64,000 nucleotides of DNA from Erysipelothrix amsterdamensis (GCF_940143175.1 NZ_OW659496.1:1116001-1180000), one strand, 5' to 3'; shown: positions 37,796 to 46,350, counted from the first letter of the stretch. Numbers and translations are program-made. The notes: generated by a model from the letters alone, not told the origin.

Positions 37796-39317
37796 TTAGA
37801 GTACCCCGCTTTGCTCCAGCCATATATAAGCCAAGTTCTTGTTGCGTAATATCTTCTGGCTTAAATTCACCTACAAACTCTCCATTGTACATCACAAGAA
37901 TTCGATCACTGATGTTCATTATTTCAGATAATTCGTACGATACGAGGAGAACAGATTTCCCAGCATCGCGTTGAGCTACAAGTTGGTTATGTATATATTC
38001 AATTGCACCTACATCAAGACCTCGTGTTGGTTGAACAGCCATTAGAACTTCTGATCCCATATCGATTTCACGAGCCAATATAGCTTTTTGTTGATTTCCA
38101 CCAGACATACTGCGTACAACAGAACTCGGTCCTTTTGAACTTCGAATATCAAACTTTTCAATCATCTTACGTGCATACGTTTCGATTTTGTCGAAACGAA
38201 GCATTCCATTTTTCTGGAAGCGGTCTGTAAAATATTGTTTTAATACAAGGTTGAAATCCAATTTATAGTCAAGAACTAAGCCATCTTTATGACGATCTTC
38301 GGGAATATGCGATATTCCATGAGTATTTCTGTATCGAATTGATTTATCTTCAATGCTTTCACCTTTAAGCACAATCTCACCCTGTGTTATTGGTAACATC
38401 CCTGCAATTGCATAAACCAATTCATGTTGTCCATTACCTTCAATACCCGCAATACTTACAATTTCACCTTCATGCAATGCAAACGATGCAGCTTTAACGG
38501 CATCATGATTTCCATGCGAAGAAGCAACATTAATATTGGTAACTTCTAAAACGACTTCACCGCGTTCTTGCGGTTTCATATCGATATTTAAATCAATTTT
38601 TCGACCCACCATCATTTCGGACATTTCATCGACGGTCACATCTTTCACATTGACGGTTCCAATAAATTTACCCTTGCGTAAAACCGACACACGATCAGCC
38701 ACTTCTTTGATTTCGTTCAATTTATGGGTAATAAAAATAATCGATTTTCCTTCAGATCGAAGTTGCTTCATGATTGCCATTAACTCTTGAATCTCTTGTG
38801 GCGTTAAAACAGCCGTCGGTTCATCAAAAATCATAACATCACTTTCACGATAAAGTAATTTTAGAATTTCGACACGTTGTTGCATTCCTACTGATATATC
38901 CGAAATTTTCGCATCCGGATCTACATTTAGATTGTATCGATTACTTAATTCGATAATGTCTTTACGAGCATCTCCGAGACGGACCATTCCCCGTTCAACC
39001 GTTTCCACTCCTAAAATAATATTCTCAGTAACCGTAAAATTATCAACCAGTTTAAAATGCTGGTGTACCATACCAATCTTATGGTAGGTCGCCTCATGAG
39101 GGTTATTGATTTGAGTAACTTTGTCACGAATGACAATTTCTCCCGAGTCTGGTTGATACATCCCAAATAACACAGACATCAACGTTGACTTTCCAGCACC
39201 ATTCTCACCCAGCAGCGCTAGAATTTCCCCTTCACGAAGTGAAATTGTGACGTCATCATTGGCTCTAATGCCAGGAAACGTCTTGGTGATATGATTCATT
39301 TCAACAATATTTTTCAT
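37782..39317 (-). CDS. nupO: Nucleoside ABC transporter ATP-binding protein, NupO/YufO type
   Basis: Two fused ABC domains (511 residues), as in ribose and nucleoside importers. First domain: GENGAGKST, signature ISVGMQQRVEIL, Walker B VMIFDEPTAVLTPQE. Second domain: degenerate P-loop GIEGNGQHEL, signature MSGGNQQKAILARE, as is normal for the family. It leads the nupO-nupP-nupQ operon, behind a long leader. Confidence 0.94.
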   Translation of the reverse strand: MKNIVEMNHITKTFPGIRANDDVTISLREGEILALLGENGAGKSTLMSVLFGMYQPDSGEIVIRDKVTQINNPHEATYHKIGMVHQHFKLVDNFTVTENIILGVETVERGMVRLGDARKDIIELSNRYNLNVDPDAKISDISVGMQQRVEILKLLYRESDVMIFDEPTAVLTPQEIQELMAIMKQLRSEGKSIIFITHKLNEIKEVADRVSVLRKGKFIGTVNVKDVTVDEMSEMMVGRKIDLNIDMKPQERGEVVLEVTNINVASSHGNHDAVKAASFALHEGEIVSIAGIEGNGQHELVYAIAGMLPITQGEIVLKGESIEDKSIRYRNTHGISHIPEDRHKDGLVLDYKLDFNLVLKQYFTDRFQKNGMLRFDKIETYARKMIEKFDIRSSKGPSSVVRSMSGGNQQKAILAREIDMGSEVLMAVQPTRGLDVGAIEYIHNQLVAQRDAGKSVLLVSYELSEIMNISDRILVMYNGEFVGEFKPEDITQQELGLYMAGAKRGTLNGKN

Positions 39318-39384
39318 ATTCCCTTACACTCCTTAAACATATCATACACAAAAAAAGAACGATAAAACAGTAAAATTTAAATAA

Positions 39385-39409
39385 TAAAAATATCAAGCAT
39401 ACTTGATAT
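39385..39409 (-). terminator. Terminator-like hairpin in the nupO leader
   Basis: Minus strand ATATCAAG, loop TATG, CTTGATAT followed by TTTTATTATTT. The stem is AU-rich. It may stop read-through from the bmp genes or act as an attenuator. After it TATGAT near 39338 (with TGTG before it) could be a second, extended -10 promoter. Confidence 0.5.
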
Positions 39410-39480
39410 CCAATTGTCGATTTTTAATAAGCATCATCCCCGTATTATTTTTTTACTATAAACCGTCATGCTCTATTCAA

Positions 39481-39545
39481 TTGAAGCGTTAGATTAAAAC
39501 TGTTTGTTCGTGAATTAACCCTTTGTGATGGGTTCTAACTTCAAT
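39481..39545 (-). ncRNA. Structured leader element upstream of nupO, class unknown
   Basis: On the minus strand TTGAAGTTAGA pairs with TCTAACGCTTCAA (two-base bulge), closing a loop that contains a second hairpin AACCC/GGGTT and an unpaired AC-rich stretch. It lies between the cre-linked promoter and the terminator-like hairpin. That is the arrangement of a riboswitch or attenuator, but it does not look like a purine riboswitch to me. The rest of the 336-base gap between nupO and the bmp genes holds the promoter, cre site and hairpins listed separately. Confidence 0.4.
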
Positions 39546-39580
39546 CATCCCCCGATAGAATATGATTTATGTTCACCTAA

Positions 39581-39609
39581 ATATTAGCATTTTCAACACA
39601 TTTTAGCAA
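39581..39609 (-). promoter_or_regulatory. nupO operon promoter
   Basis: TTGCTA (-35) and TAATAT (-10, preceded by TG) with 17 bases between them. It gives a leader of about 250 bases before nupO. Confidence 0.6.
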
Positions 39610-39618
39610 GCGCTTTCA
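39605..39618 (-). promoter_or_regulatory. cre-like site (CcpA) over the nupO promoter
   Basis: TGAAAGCGCTTGCT on the minus strand fits TGWAARCGYTWNCW and overlaps the -35 box, a placement that would give carbon catabolite repression of nucleoside import. CcpA itself is not in the window. Confidence 0.65.
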
Positions 39619-39636
39619 ACACTATAAAACATACAT

Positions 39637-39661
39637 ATCGCTGAGCTTAGTGCTCAGCGAT
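39637..39661 (-). terminator. Hairpin at the end of the second bmp gene
   Basis: ATCGCTGAGC and GCTCAGCGAT form a perfect 10-bp stem with a five-base loop, overlapping the stop codon. The T run after it is short and interrupted, so it may be a weak terminator or a stabiliser of the 3' end. Confidence 0.65.
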
Positions 39662-40745
39662 AATAATCAATTTTTAGATTTGGAAATAAACTTTGATCCG
39701 TAAAAACATCTCCCTGTTCATCATGTTCTGTTAGTATTACTAATTTATCGTTTTGAATTTCTTTTTTTGTTTTTTCAAGAAGTGCCTCGATATCTGTCTT
39801 ACCAATTTGTTTCAATCTGGATTCATCAAAAGCCAAGCCAACAGCCTCATTGTTTAAGTCAACACTGAGTTGTTTTCCACCTGGAAATTTACCTTCGAAG
39901 TTATCTACAAGAAGATTTGTGACCGTTTTTCGAATACCCTTGGTTGCAGAATAAACCACTTTACTGCTTAAGTACGATTGATCAACATCTACCCCGATAT
40001 AACGTTTATCTGCATCTTCAGCAGCTTTTATGATCGACTGACCAGCACCACCCGCCGATCCGAAAACAACCTCCGTTCCTTCGTTATACCAACTAGACCC
40101 TAACATTTGTACTTCTGTAGATGGCTCGAATGCCCCAGAGTATTTATATTTGAGATCAATAATTTTATTTATACTTTTAGCGCCTTCTTGCAAGCCTCTT
40201 ACAAAACCCATTCCGTAACGTTCTACCGCAGGAATCTTAGCACCTCCCACGAATCCTACTTTAGTATAACCCTCAAGTGCAGTGACGTATCCAGCTAAAT
40301 AAGCAGCTTGTTCTTCTCTAAATAAAACTGGAACGAGATTATCACGAATTTCGATTGTTCCTGACTCATTAGGTTTTGGTAAAGCATCAATCAGAATAAA
40401 CTTAGTGTGTGGAAAATCATTTTGTACTTTAGCCGCAGTTGCTTCAAAATAAAATCCCGGTAAAACTACGACCTTAGCGCCTCCTTCTTCTATTGCTTTT
40501 TGAATTTCATTATAGAATGCAATATCATCTTTATTTTCTGGTCGATAATATTTATACGAAACATTATGTTCCTTACAAAAATCAATAATACCTTCCCAAG
40601 ATTCTTGATTAAATGAGTGGTCATCGATCGTACCAATATCCGTTATCAAAGCAATTTCAGAAGTCGTCTGATCTTCTGTTGGTTTTGAAGAGCATGCTCC
40701 AAGCAAAAATAAACATATCAATAAAATAATAATTTTGGATTTCAT
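39654..40745 (-). CDS. BMP-family nucleoside-binding lipoprotein (second copy)
   Basis: Lipid-anchored substrate receptor for the nupOPQ transporter. Signal peptide with lipobox LGAC, then ALITDIGTIDDHSFNQESWEG, the BMP signature, and GSAGGAGQSIIKAAEDADKRYIGVDVDQS. ATG at 40745 lies six bases after a run of six G; the ATG two codons upstream abuts that run. 363 residues. It resembles the next gene over most of its length, so it arose by tandem duplication. It has its own promoter. Confidence 0.92.
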   Translation of the reverse strand: MKSKIIILLICLFLLGACSSKPTEDQTTSEIALITDIGTIDDHSFNQESWEGIIDFCKEHNVSYKYYRPENKDDIAFYNEIQKAIEEGGAKVVVLPGFYFEATAAKVQNDFPHTKFILIDALPKPNESGTIEIRDNLVPVLFREEQAAYLAGYVTALEGYTKVGFVGGAKIPAVERYGMGFVRGLQEGAKSINKIIDLKYKYSGAFEPSTEVQMLGSSWYNEGTEVVFGSAGGAGQSIIKAAEDADKRYIGVDVDQSYLSSKVVYSATKGIRKTVTNLLVDNFEGKFPGGKQLSVDLNNEAVGLAFDESRLKQIGKTDIEALLEKTKKEIQNDKLVILTEHDEQGDVFTDQSLFPNLKIDYYR

Positions 40746-40767
40746 AATCATCCCCCCTTGCACTTTA

Positions 40768-40796
40768 ACTTTATCAAGTGAAAGTACGAGATTCAA
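40768..40796 (-). promoter_or_regulatory. Putative promoter of the second bmp gene
   Basis: TTGAAT (-35) and TAAAGT (-10) at 17-base spacing, just after the terminator of the first bmp gene. Confidence 0.5.
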
Positions 40797-40820
40797 ACAC
40801 TTATTTTTCCACTTACGCGA

Positions 40821-40846
40821 AAAAAAAACGGCACTTAAGCCGTTTT
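40821..40846 (-). terminator. Intrinsic terminator after the first bmp gene
   Basis: Minus strand AAAACGGC, loop TTAAGT, GCCGTTTT followed by more T. It allows the first receptor gene to be expressed apart from the second. Confidence 0.92.
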
Positions 40847-40853
40847 ATAATAA

Positions 40854-41954
40854 CTATTTAATAAATGTGATATTAATGTTTTTCAAGATTGGATCACTGA
40901 TAACATCTGAGAAATCATCAGCATGTTGTTTCTTGATTGCTGAAGTAACACCATCTTTATCCGCTTTCATATCTAAGATAACTTTATCCAAATCTTCTTG
41001 TTTGAAAGTTTTGAAACGGTCGAAGTTCTTTGGTAATCCGACACCATCATCATTGATATTGTAAGCATGTTGTGTTCCACCTGGGAATTTTCCATCATAG
41101 TGTGCTTTCAAGCCTTCATAAACAGCAAGTTGAAGTTCTTTTAAAGCTGATGTAATAATTGTTTCGCTTTCGCCTGCTTGGTCCACATCGACCCCAATAA
41201 CTTTAGCTTCTTTATCTTCTGCAGCCTTAAAGACTGAAGGTCCAGCACCACCAGCAGAAACGAAGATGACTTCAGTTCCACCTGCATACCAGCCGGATGC
41301 TAACATTTGAACTTCTTGTGACGCTTCAAATGTACCTGAATATTTATACATCATATCGACTGTAATACCTAACTCTTCAGCTGCGTGATTTGCTCCGTAA
41401 ACATAACCTAAACCGAACTTTTCAACAGCTGGAACTTTCATACCACCAATGTAACCTAATTTAGTATAGCCATCTTTAACTGCAGCATATCCTGCTAAGA
41501 ATCCAGCTTGTTGTTCTTCCCAAACAACTGAATACATATTAGGACCAATAACTGGCTCTGACTGAGGTGTCTCCGATGGAGCACCGTCTACAAAAATAAA
41601 GTTTACATCTGGAAATTCTTGTTGTGCTCTAAATGCTGCGTTAGCGAATAAAAATCCTGGCATAACAACAACCTTAGCGCCCCCTTCAGTAATCGCTTTT
41701 TCGATTTCGTTAAAGTATGCCTCGTCGTCTTTCGCAACGGGACGGTAGTATGTATATGTAACTTTATTTTCATCTCCATACTGTTTAACGCCTTCGTATG
41801 AACCTTGGTTAAATGAGCGGTCATCAATTGTACCAACGTCAGTAATCAAAGCGATTTCTGCGCCTTTTCCATCTTGAGCTTTTTCTCCACCTGAACAAGC
41901 GGTAAGAGTAAGAGCTAACAAGACAACTAAAACACTAGAAAATAGTTTTTTCAT
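40854..41954 (-). CDS. bmpA: BMP-family nucleoside-binding lipoprotein (first copy)
   Basis: Substrate receptor of the BMP/Med family, normally binding purine nucleosides for a NupOPQ-type importer. Signal peptide MKKLFSSVLVVLLALTLTAC with lipid Cys20. Motifs ALITDVGTIDDRSFNQGSYEG, VVMPGFLF, FVSAGGAGPSVFKAAEDKEAK and GVDVDQAG. 366 residues. ATG at 41954 has GGAGG six bases upstream; in-frame codons further up lie in the promoter region. Controlled by a promoter with a cre-like site and a palindrome. Confidence 0.93.
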   Translation of the reverse strand: MKKLFSSVLVVLLALTLTACSGGEKAQDGKGAEIALITDVGTIDDRSFNQGSYEGVKQYGDENKVTYTYYRPVAKDDEAYFNEIEKAITEGGAKVVVMPGFLFANAAFRAQQEFPDVNFIFVDGAPSETPQSEPVIGPNMYSVVWEEQQAGFLAGYAAVKDGYTKLGYIGGMKVPAVEKFGLGYVYGANHAAEELGITVDMMYKYSGTFEASQEVQMLASGWYAGGTEVIFVSAGGAGPSVFKAAEDKEAKVIGVDVDQAGESETIITSALKELQLAVYEGLKAHYDGKFPGGTQHAYNINDDGVGLPKNFDRFKTFKQEDLDKVILDMKADKDGVTSAIKKQHADDFSDVISDPILKNINITFIK

Positions 41955-41999
41955 CTGTTTCCTCCATACAAGTTTCCTTGTGTCTATATCGTATCGAAT

Positions 42000-42028
42000 T
42001 TTATATTGATAATCAATAGAAATGTCAC
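42000..42028 (-). promoter_or_regulatory. bmpA promoter
   Basis: GTGACA (-35) and TATAAA (-10) separated by 17 bases on the minus strand, about 45 bases before the start codon. Confidence 0.7.
42004..42018. promoter_or_regulatory. Palindromic operator candidate in the bmpA promoter
   Basis: TATTGAT and ATCAATA around one central base form a perfect 7-1-7 palindrome covering the end of the -10 box and the spacer. The regulator is unknown. Confidence 0.45.
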
Positions 42029-42035
42029 AAATAAA

Positions 42036-42049
42036 TGTAACCGGTATCA
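42036..42049 (+). promoter_or_regulatory. cre-like site (CcpA) upstream of bmpA
   Basis: TGTAACCGGTATCA matches TGWAANCGNTNWCA at every fixed position. It lies just upstream of the -35 box, where CcpA could activate or repress. Confidence 0.6.
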
Positions 42050-42101
42050 TTTATGTAGGGATAAATTTTAAATCGTTATAAATCACGAATCAACTAAGAA
42101 C

Positions 42102-42140
42102 AAAAAATGAGCATTAATACACCTCTGCATTAATGCTCAT
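42102..42140 (-). terminator. Intrinsic terminator after thrS
   Basis: Minus strand ATGAGCATTAAT and ATTAATGCTCAT arms (12 bp) around a ten-base loop, followed by TTTTTT. It separates thrS from the bmp genes. Confidence 0.93.
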
Positions 42141-42173
42141 TCTATTTAATTGTTCAAAATATTAATGAATTTT

Positions 42174-43925
42174 TTATTTTTCGATTTTATGAATATAACG
42201 TGTATTAATTTCGTTTTCAACCATTTGCATGAATGCATCTAAATCAAAAGGATTTTGTGCTCGTTCACCATAACGACGAACGTTGACGCTACGATCTTCA
42301 ATTTCTTTATCTCCAATAATTAATTGAAGTGGAATTTTATTCTTCTGTGCTTCACGTAAACGATAACCTAATTTTTCATTACGACCATCAACATGTGCAC
42401 GAATCCCTTTTTCTAAAAGAAGATTGCAGACTTCGTTTGCGTAATCCATATGGAACTCCGTATTAACTGGTATAATTTCAATTTGTTTTGGAGCCATCCA
42501 AACTGGAAAACCACCTGCAAAGTGCTCAATAAGAATACCAATAAAGCGTTCAATTGACCCGAAAATAGCACGGTGAAGCATGATTGGACGTTTTTTCTTA
42601 CCATCTTCCGCAACATACGTGAGGTCGAATCGTTCAGGAAGATTCATATCCAATTGGACTGTACCACATTGCCACACTCGGTTTAATGAGTCTCTTACTT
42701 TAAAGTCTAGTTTAGGACCATAGAAAGCACCATCGCCTTCATTAATCTTAAAGTCGACACCAGCAGCCATACAAGCCTCTTTAAGCGCTTGTTCTGAACG
42801 ATCCCAAACTTCTATGTCACCAATATATTTGTCCTCAGGACGAGTTGATAACTCGATTGAATAAGAAAGACCAAATGTTGAATAAATTTCATCAATGAAA
42901 TCTAAAATTTCTACAATTTCATCTTGTAATTGATCCTCACGCATAAATAAGTGGGCATCATCTTGAGTAAAAGAACGAACGCGGAATAAACCGTTCAAAG
43001 CACCACTTGCCTCATGACGATGAACATGTCCCATCTCAGCAAGTCGAATTGGTAAATCACGGTATGAATGCAAACCGTTTTTATAGACCAGCATTCCTCC
43101 TGGACAATTCATGGGTTTAATTGCGAATTCACGATCATCGATTGTTGATGTATACATATTTTCGCGATAGTTTTCCCAGTGACCTGAGACTTCCCACAAC
43201 TCTTTATTTAACATCGTTGGCGTTTGTGTAAATACATATCCTCGTTTGATATGTGCATTGTAGTAATACTCATCCAATGCATGGCGCAATGTCATACCAT
43301 TTGGTAACCAGAATGGGAACCCTGGTCCAAATTCGCTCATCATAAAAAGTTCAAGTTCTTTTCCGAGTTTCTTATGATCACGTGCTTTCGCTGCTTCTAA
43401 CCATTCAAGATACTGGTTAAGATCTTCTTCAGTTTCAAAAGTAATTCCATAAACACGTTGAAGCATTTTGTTATTGGAATCGCCCTTCCAATATGCTCCA
43501 GAAACCTTAAGAAGCTTGAAATATTTCATTTTCTTTGTCGTTTCGACATGTGGTCCTCGACATAAATCAATAAATTCTGCTTGACGGTATGCTGTTATTG
43601 TTGCATCATCCTCAAGATTGTTAATAATATCGATTTTATATGAATCATCTTTAAAAATTTCTAAAGCCTCTTCTTTTGTTAACTCTTCACGTGTAATGCG
43701 TTTATCTTCTTTTGCAATTTTACGCATCATTGACTCAATTTTAGGTAGGTCTTCTTCTGTTAAAACTTGATCCCCTAAATCCATGTCATAATAAAAACCG
43801 TCTTCAATTACAGGCCCAACCCAGAACTTTGCTTCAGGATATAGACGCTTCACAGCATGAGCAAGTAAGTGTGCTGATGAGTGATTCAAGATATTAAGAC
43901 GTTCGTCTTCTCTAATATTTACCAT
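42174..43925 (-). CDS. thrS: Threonine-tRNA ligase lacking the TGS domain
   Basis: Class II synthetase for threonine. It begins almost at once with the editing domain (HSSAHLLAHAV holds the editing histidines; CRGPHV near residue 170 completes the site). Catalytic motifs follow: PMNCPGGMLVYK, FRVRSFTQDDAHLF, and HRAIFGSIERFIG, then the anticodon-binding domain. The usual N-terminal TGS domain of about 60 residues is missing: 583 residues against about 640. The start is firm: AGGAGG precedes ATG 43925 and the T-box terminator lies just upstream. Editing should be intact. Confidence 0.96.
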   Translation of the reverse strand: MVNIREDERLNILNHSSAHLLAHAVKRLYPEAKFWVGPVIEDGFYYDMDLGDQVLTEEDLPKIESMMRKIAKEDKRITREELTKEEALEIFKDDSYKIDIINNLEDDATITAYRQAEFIDLCRGPHVETTKKMKYFKLLKVSGAYWKGDSNNKMLQRVYGITFETEEDLNQYLEWLEAAKARDHKKLGKELELFMMSEFGPGFPFWLPNGMTLRHALDEYYYNAHIKRGYVFTQTPTMLNKELWEVSGHWENYRENMYTSTIDDREFAIKPMNCPGGMLVYKNGLHSYRDLPIRLAEMGHVHRHEASGALNGLFRVRSFTQDDAHLFMREDQLQDEIVEILDFIDEIYSTFGLSYSIELSTRPEDKYIGDIEVWDRSEQALKEACMAAGVDFKINEGDGAFYGPKLDFKVRDSLNRVWQCGTVQLDMNLPERFDLTYVAEDGKKKRPIMLHRAIFGSIERFIGILIEHFAGGFPVWMAPKQIEIIPVNTEFHMDYANEVCNLLLEKGIRAHVDGRNEKLGYRLREAQKNKIPLQLIIGDKEIEDRSVNVRRYGERAQNPFDLDAFMQMVENEINTRYIHKIEK

Positions 43926-43934
43926 AATAACCTC

Positions 43935-44166
43935 CTCTATAAAAAATAAAAAACGTAAATCCATCCAAAAGGACGAATTTACGCGGTACCACCTTTAATT
44001 CACAATTTAAATTGTGCACTTAAACTGTTAACGCCAGAATACGGGATTTTTTCTAAAATCCAACTCTGAGGTGGTAAATACGCATATTCTACGAGAAGTT
44101 TTCACCAACCACTTCACTCTCTAGTTCAAAACAACGTATTTTTGTCCTCTTCACTGTTTATATATT
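43935..44166 (-). ncRNA. T-box leader of thrS
   Basis: tRNA-sensing riboswitch. The T-box sequence AAGGTGGTACCGCG is at 43982-43995. Near the 5' end AGTGAAGAGGACA and AGAGAGTGAAGTGG match stem I, and ACC (threonine codon) in TTTACCACCTCAG at about 44070-44075 fits the specifier. A terminator follows the T-box: CGTAAATTCGTCC and GGATGGATTTACG arms with T runs (43949-43983). Uncharged tRNA-Thr would switch to antitermination. Confidence 0.95.
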
Positions 44167-44167
44167 A

Positions 44168-44196
44168 TTTATACATCAATAGTAAAAAAATATCAA
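44168..44196 (-). promoter_or_regulatory. thrS promoter
   Basis: TTGATA (-35) and TATAAA (-10, preceded by TG) with 17-base spacing, close to consensus. The -35 box directly abuts the stop codon of the aminopeptidase gene, with no terminator between. Confidence 0.82.
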
Positions 44197-45426
44197 CTAA
44201 ATTACAAAATTACCTTCACTAAATACGACAATTTCTTTATCATCGTGTGTCGTTCCTACAACACTCATATCCTCGCTACCAAACATAAAATCTTCATGAT
44301 TTAATGAATCATTTGCATTATGGGCAAGTAATTCTTCATCAGTCATTTCAGTACCACCCTTAAGATTCATTGGGTAAGCACGGCCTAAGGCCATATGACA
44401 TGATGCATTTTCATCAAAAAGCGTGTTATAGAATAAAATATTCAAGTCGGAAATTGGAGATTGATGCGAAATGAGTGCAATTTCTCCAATGTGACGGCTA
44501 CCTTCATCCGTATTTAAAAGTTGTTCTAGTGTCTCACGTTCTTGTTTTGCATCAAACTCAACAACTTTTCCGTCAACAAATTTCAGCCAGAATTCATCGA
44601 TAAGCTTACCATTATAGTTTAATGGTTTAGTACTATAGACAATTCCATTTACGTTAAGGCGATCTGGCATGGTGAATGATTCCTCAGTTGGCATATTCGG
44701 ATTAAATGTATAGCCACGTTCTGAAACTTCTTCTCCGCCAGCCCATACATGATTATCAACCAATCCAACGACAATATCGGTACCCTTAGCATTTTTGAAA
44801 TGTAATGATTTAAAATTGTAATCGTTTAAAATTTGATTTTGATGTGATAGTTTTGCATTATGTTTTTCCCAAGCTGCAACTGGATCATCATTTTCATTAA
44901 TACGTACGGCATAAAGAATAGCTTCTAACAGTTTTTCATACGCTTCTTCAACCTCAAGATCCGGGAAAACAACATGTGCCCATTCTTTAGTTGGAAGTGA
45001 CACTAAAGACCACTGTCCTCGGTTCGCCATCGTATACTCTCGCATGCGCTTTAAAGCTTGTCCTTGTGCTTTAGCTTGTGCAGCCAGTTTATCACCGTCT
45101 ACATCAGCCATTAGCCCTGGTGATGGCGCGTAGATAGAGAGACGGCATAAATCTTCATCTAAATAACTATCGTATTCGTCAATAAGCCATTGAGGAATAT
45201 CGGTAAGTGTTTCAATATCTTGATTTTGAACATGCATTTTCGCTATATGATCATCACCAAATTTGATAACAACTTTTTTTGCACCTGCAGCATAAGCTTC
45301 CTCTACAATCAAACGAGCAAATTCATAGTGCTCCGCTTTGACATTAACTAAAACTGTTTGTCCTTTTTGTACATTAACACCTGAACAAACCGCAAGTTTA
45401 GCATATTTTTTTAATAAATCATTCAT
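44197..45426 (-). CDS. M29-family metalloaminopeptidase (AmpS/PepS type)
   Basis: Cytoplasmic aminopeptidase of family M29, trimming peptides from the N-terminus. GEIALIS, NASCHMALGRAYP and HEDFMFGSEDMSVVG carry the conserved Glu, His and Asp metal ligands. 409 residues. ATG at 45426 overlaps the glk stop (TAATG) after AAGGTC. It is the last gene of a glycolytic operon, an unexpected partner for a peptidase. Confidence 0.92.
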   Translation of the reverse strand: MNDLLKKYAKLAVCSGVNVQKGQTVLVNVKAEHYEFARLIVEEAYAAGAKKVVIKFGDDHIAKMHVQNQDIETLTDIPQWLIDEYDSYLDEDLCRLSIYAPSPGLMADVDGDKLAAQAKAQGQALKRMREYTMANRGQWSLVSLPTKEWAHVVFPDLEVEEAYEKLLEAILYAVRINENDDPVAAWEKHNAKLSHQNQILNDYNFKSLHFKNAKGTDIVVGLVDNHVWAGGEEVSERGYTFNPNMPTEESFTMPDRLNVNGIVYSTKPLNYNGKLIDEFWLKFVDGKVVEFDAKQERETLEQLLNTDEGSRHIGEIALISHQSPISDLNILFYNTLFDENASCHMALGRAYPMNLKGGTEMTDEELLAHNANDSLNHEDFMFGSEDMSVVGTTHDDKEIVVFSEGNFVI

Positions 45427-46340
45427 TATCTGTGACCTTCTTTCGAGTAACACAACATCGCCGCACCTATTACACCAGGTTCATCCAACTTCGCTTCAAC
45501 AAATTGAGTATCTCTCATTTGTTCATGAACGAGTTCCTGATAGTAACCGATCATACGGTCCCAATATAAGTTTTTTGATTTCGTAACACCACCACCAATT
45601 ACAAAAATATGTGGATTACATACATGCGCAATTGAAGAGAGCATCATTGCGAAATCGTAAGACATTTCATCAATAAGTTGAATCGCCTGTTCATTTTCTT
45701 GTTCCATAAGGGTGAAAATTTCTTCTGCAGACTGAATTTTTGGATCAATCAATTCTTGAGCTTTACGAACTAATGCCGAACCACTTGCTTCATTTTCAAC
45801 CGCACCCGCATTTAAAGTATTAATGTCCGAACGTCGAACACGTTCACGATCTATCACGATATTACCGACTTCACCCGCATACCCCTTGTGACCAGAAAGC
45901 ACTTGTCCATTAAATACAAGTGCCCCCCCAATACCCGTAGAATGCGTTAAATAATACACAACGTTGTTGCCTTTACCTGCACCGACTAGTGCTTCAGCAA
46001 GACCTGCAACGTTTGCATCATTATCCATATAGATTGGTAAATCTATATGTTTTTTAAGATAATCGATTACCGGATACTCCGTAAACCCTTTCATGTTAGT
46101 AGATAAGGTTACGCACCCAAGTTCTGTGTTAACTGGACCAGGTAAACCCAGTCCAATTCCAACACATTCGTCAAATTGTTTTAAGTTTTTTATCATCGAA
46201 ATGATGTTATCTAAAACAACTTCTGGTCCCTCAAGTGCGTATGATTCGCTCTTAACTTGCTCATGAATCTTTCCATCTTCATCAATAACAGCCACACGTA
46301 CATTCGTACCGCCTAAATCAACTCCGATATATTTATTCAT
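45426..46340 (-). CDS. glcK: ROK-family glucokinase without the cysteine zinc motif
   Basis: Sugar kinase that likely phosphorylates glucose with ATP. Phosphate loop GVDLGGTNVRVAVID, NDANVAGLAEA with catalytic Asp, and HSTGIGGALVFNG. The usual CxCGxxGCxE zinc site is missing: the matching stretch reads NTLNAGAVENEASG. So either zinc is not needed or the substrate differs. 304 residues. AAGGAG precedes the ATG. Its place after pfkA and pyk supports a glycolytic role. Confidence 0.85.
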   Translation of the reverse strand: MNKYIGVDLGGTNVRVAVIDEDGKIHEQVKSESYALEGPEVVLDNIISMIKNLKQFDECVGIGLGLPGPVNTELGCVTLSTNMKGFTEYPVIDYLKKHIDLPIYMDNDANVAGLAEALVGAGKGNNVVYYLTHSTGIGGALVFNGQVLSGHKGYAGEVGNIVIDRERVRRSDINTLNAGAVENEASGSALVRKAQELIDPKIQSAEEIFTLMEQENEQAIQLIDEMSYDFAMMLSSIAHVCNPHIFVIGGGVTKSKNLYWDRMIGYYQELVHEQMRDTQFVEAKLDEPGVIGAAMLCYSKEGHR

Positions 46341-46350
46341 AACAATCTCC

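Noticed and set aside
39429-39555. Two tiny leader-peptide frames in the nupO leader, each starting in GGGGATG
   Set aside because: The G run abuts the ATG without spacing for a ribosome site, and neither peptide has a run of regulatory codons.
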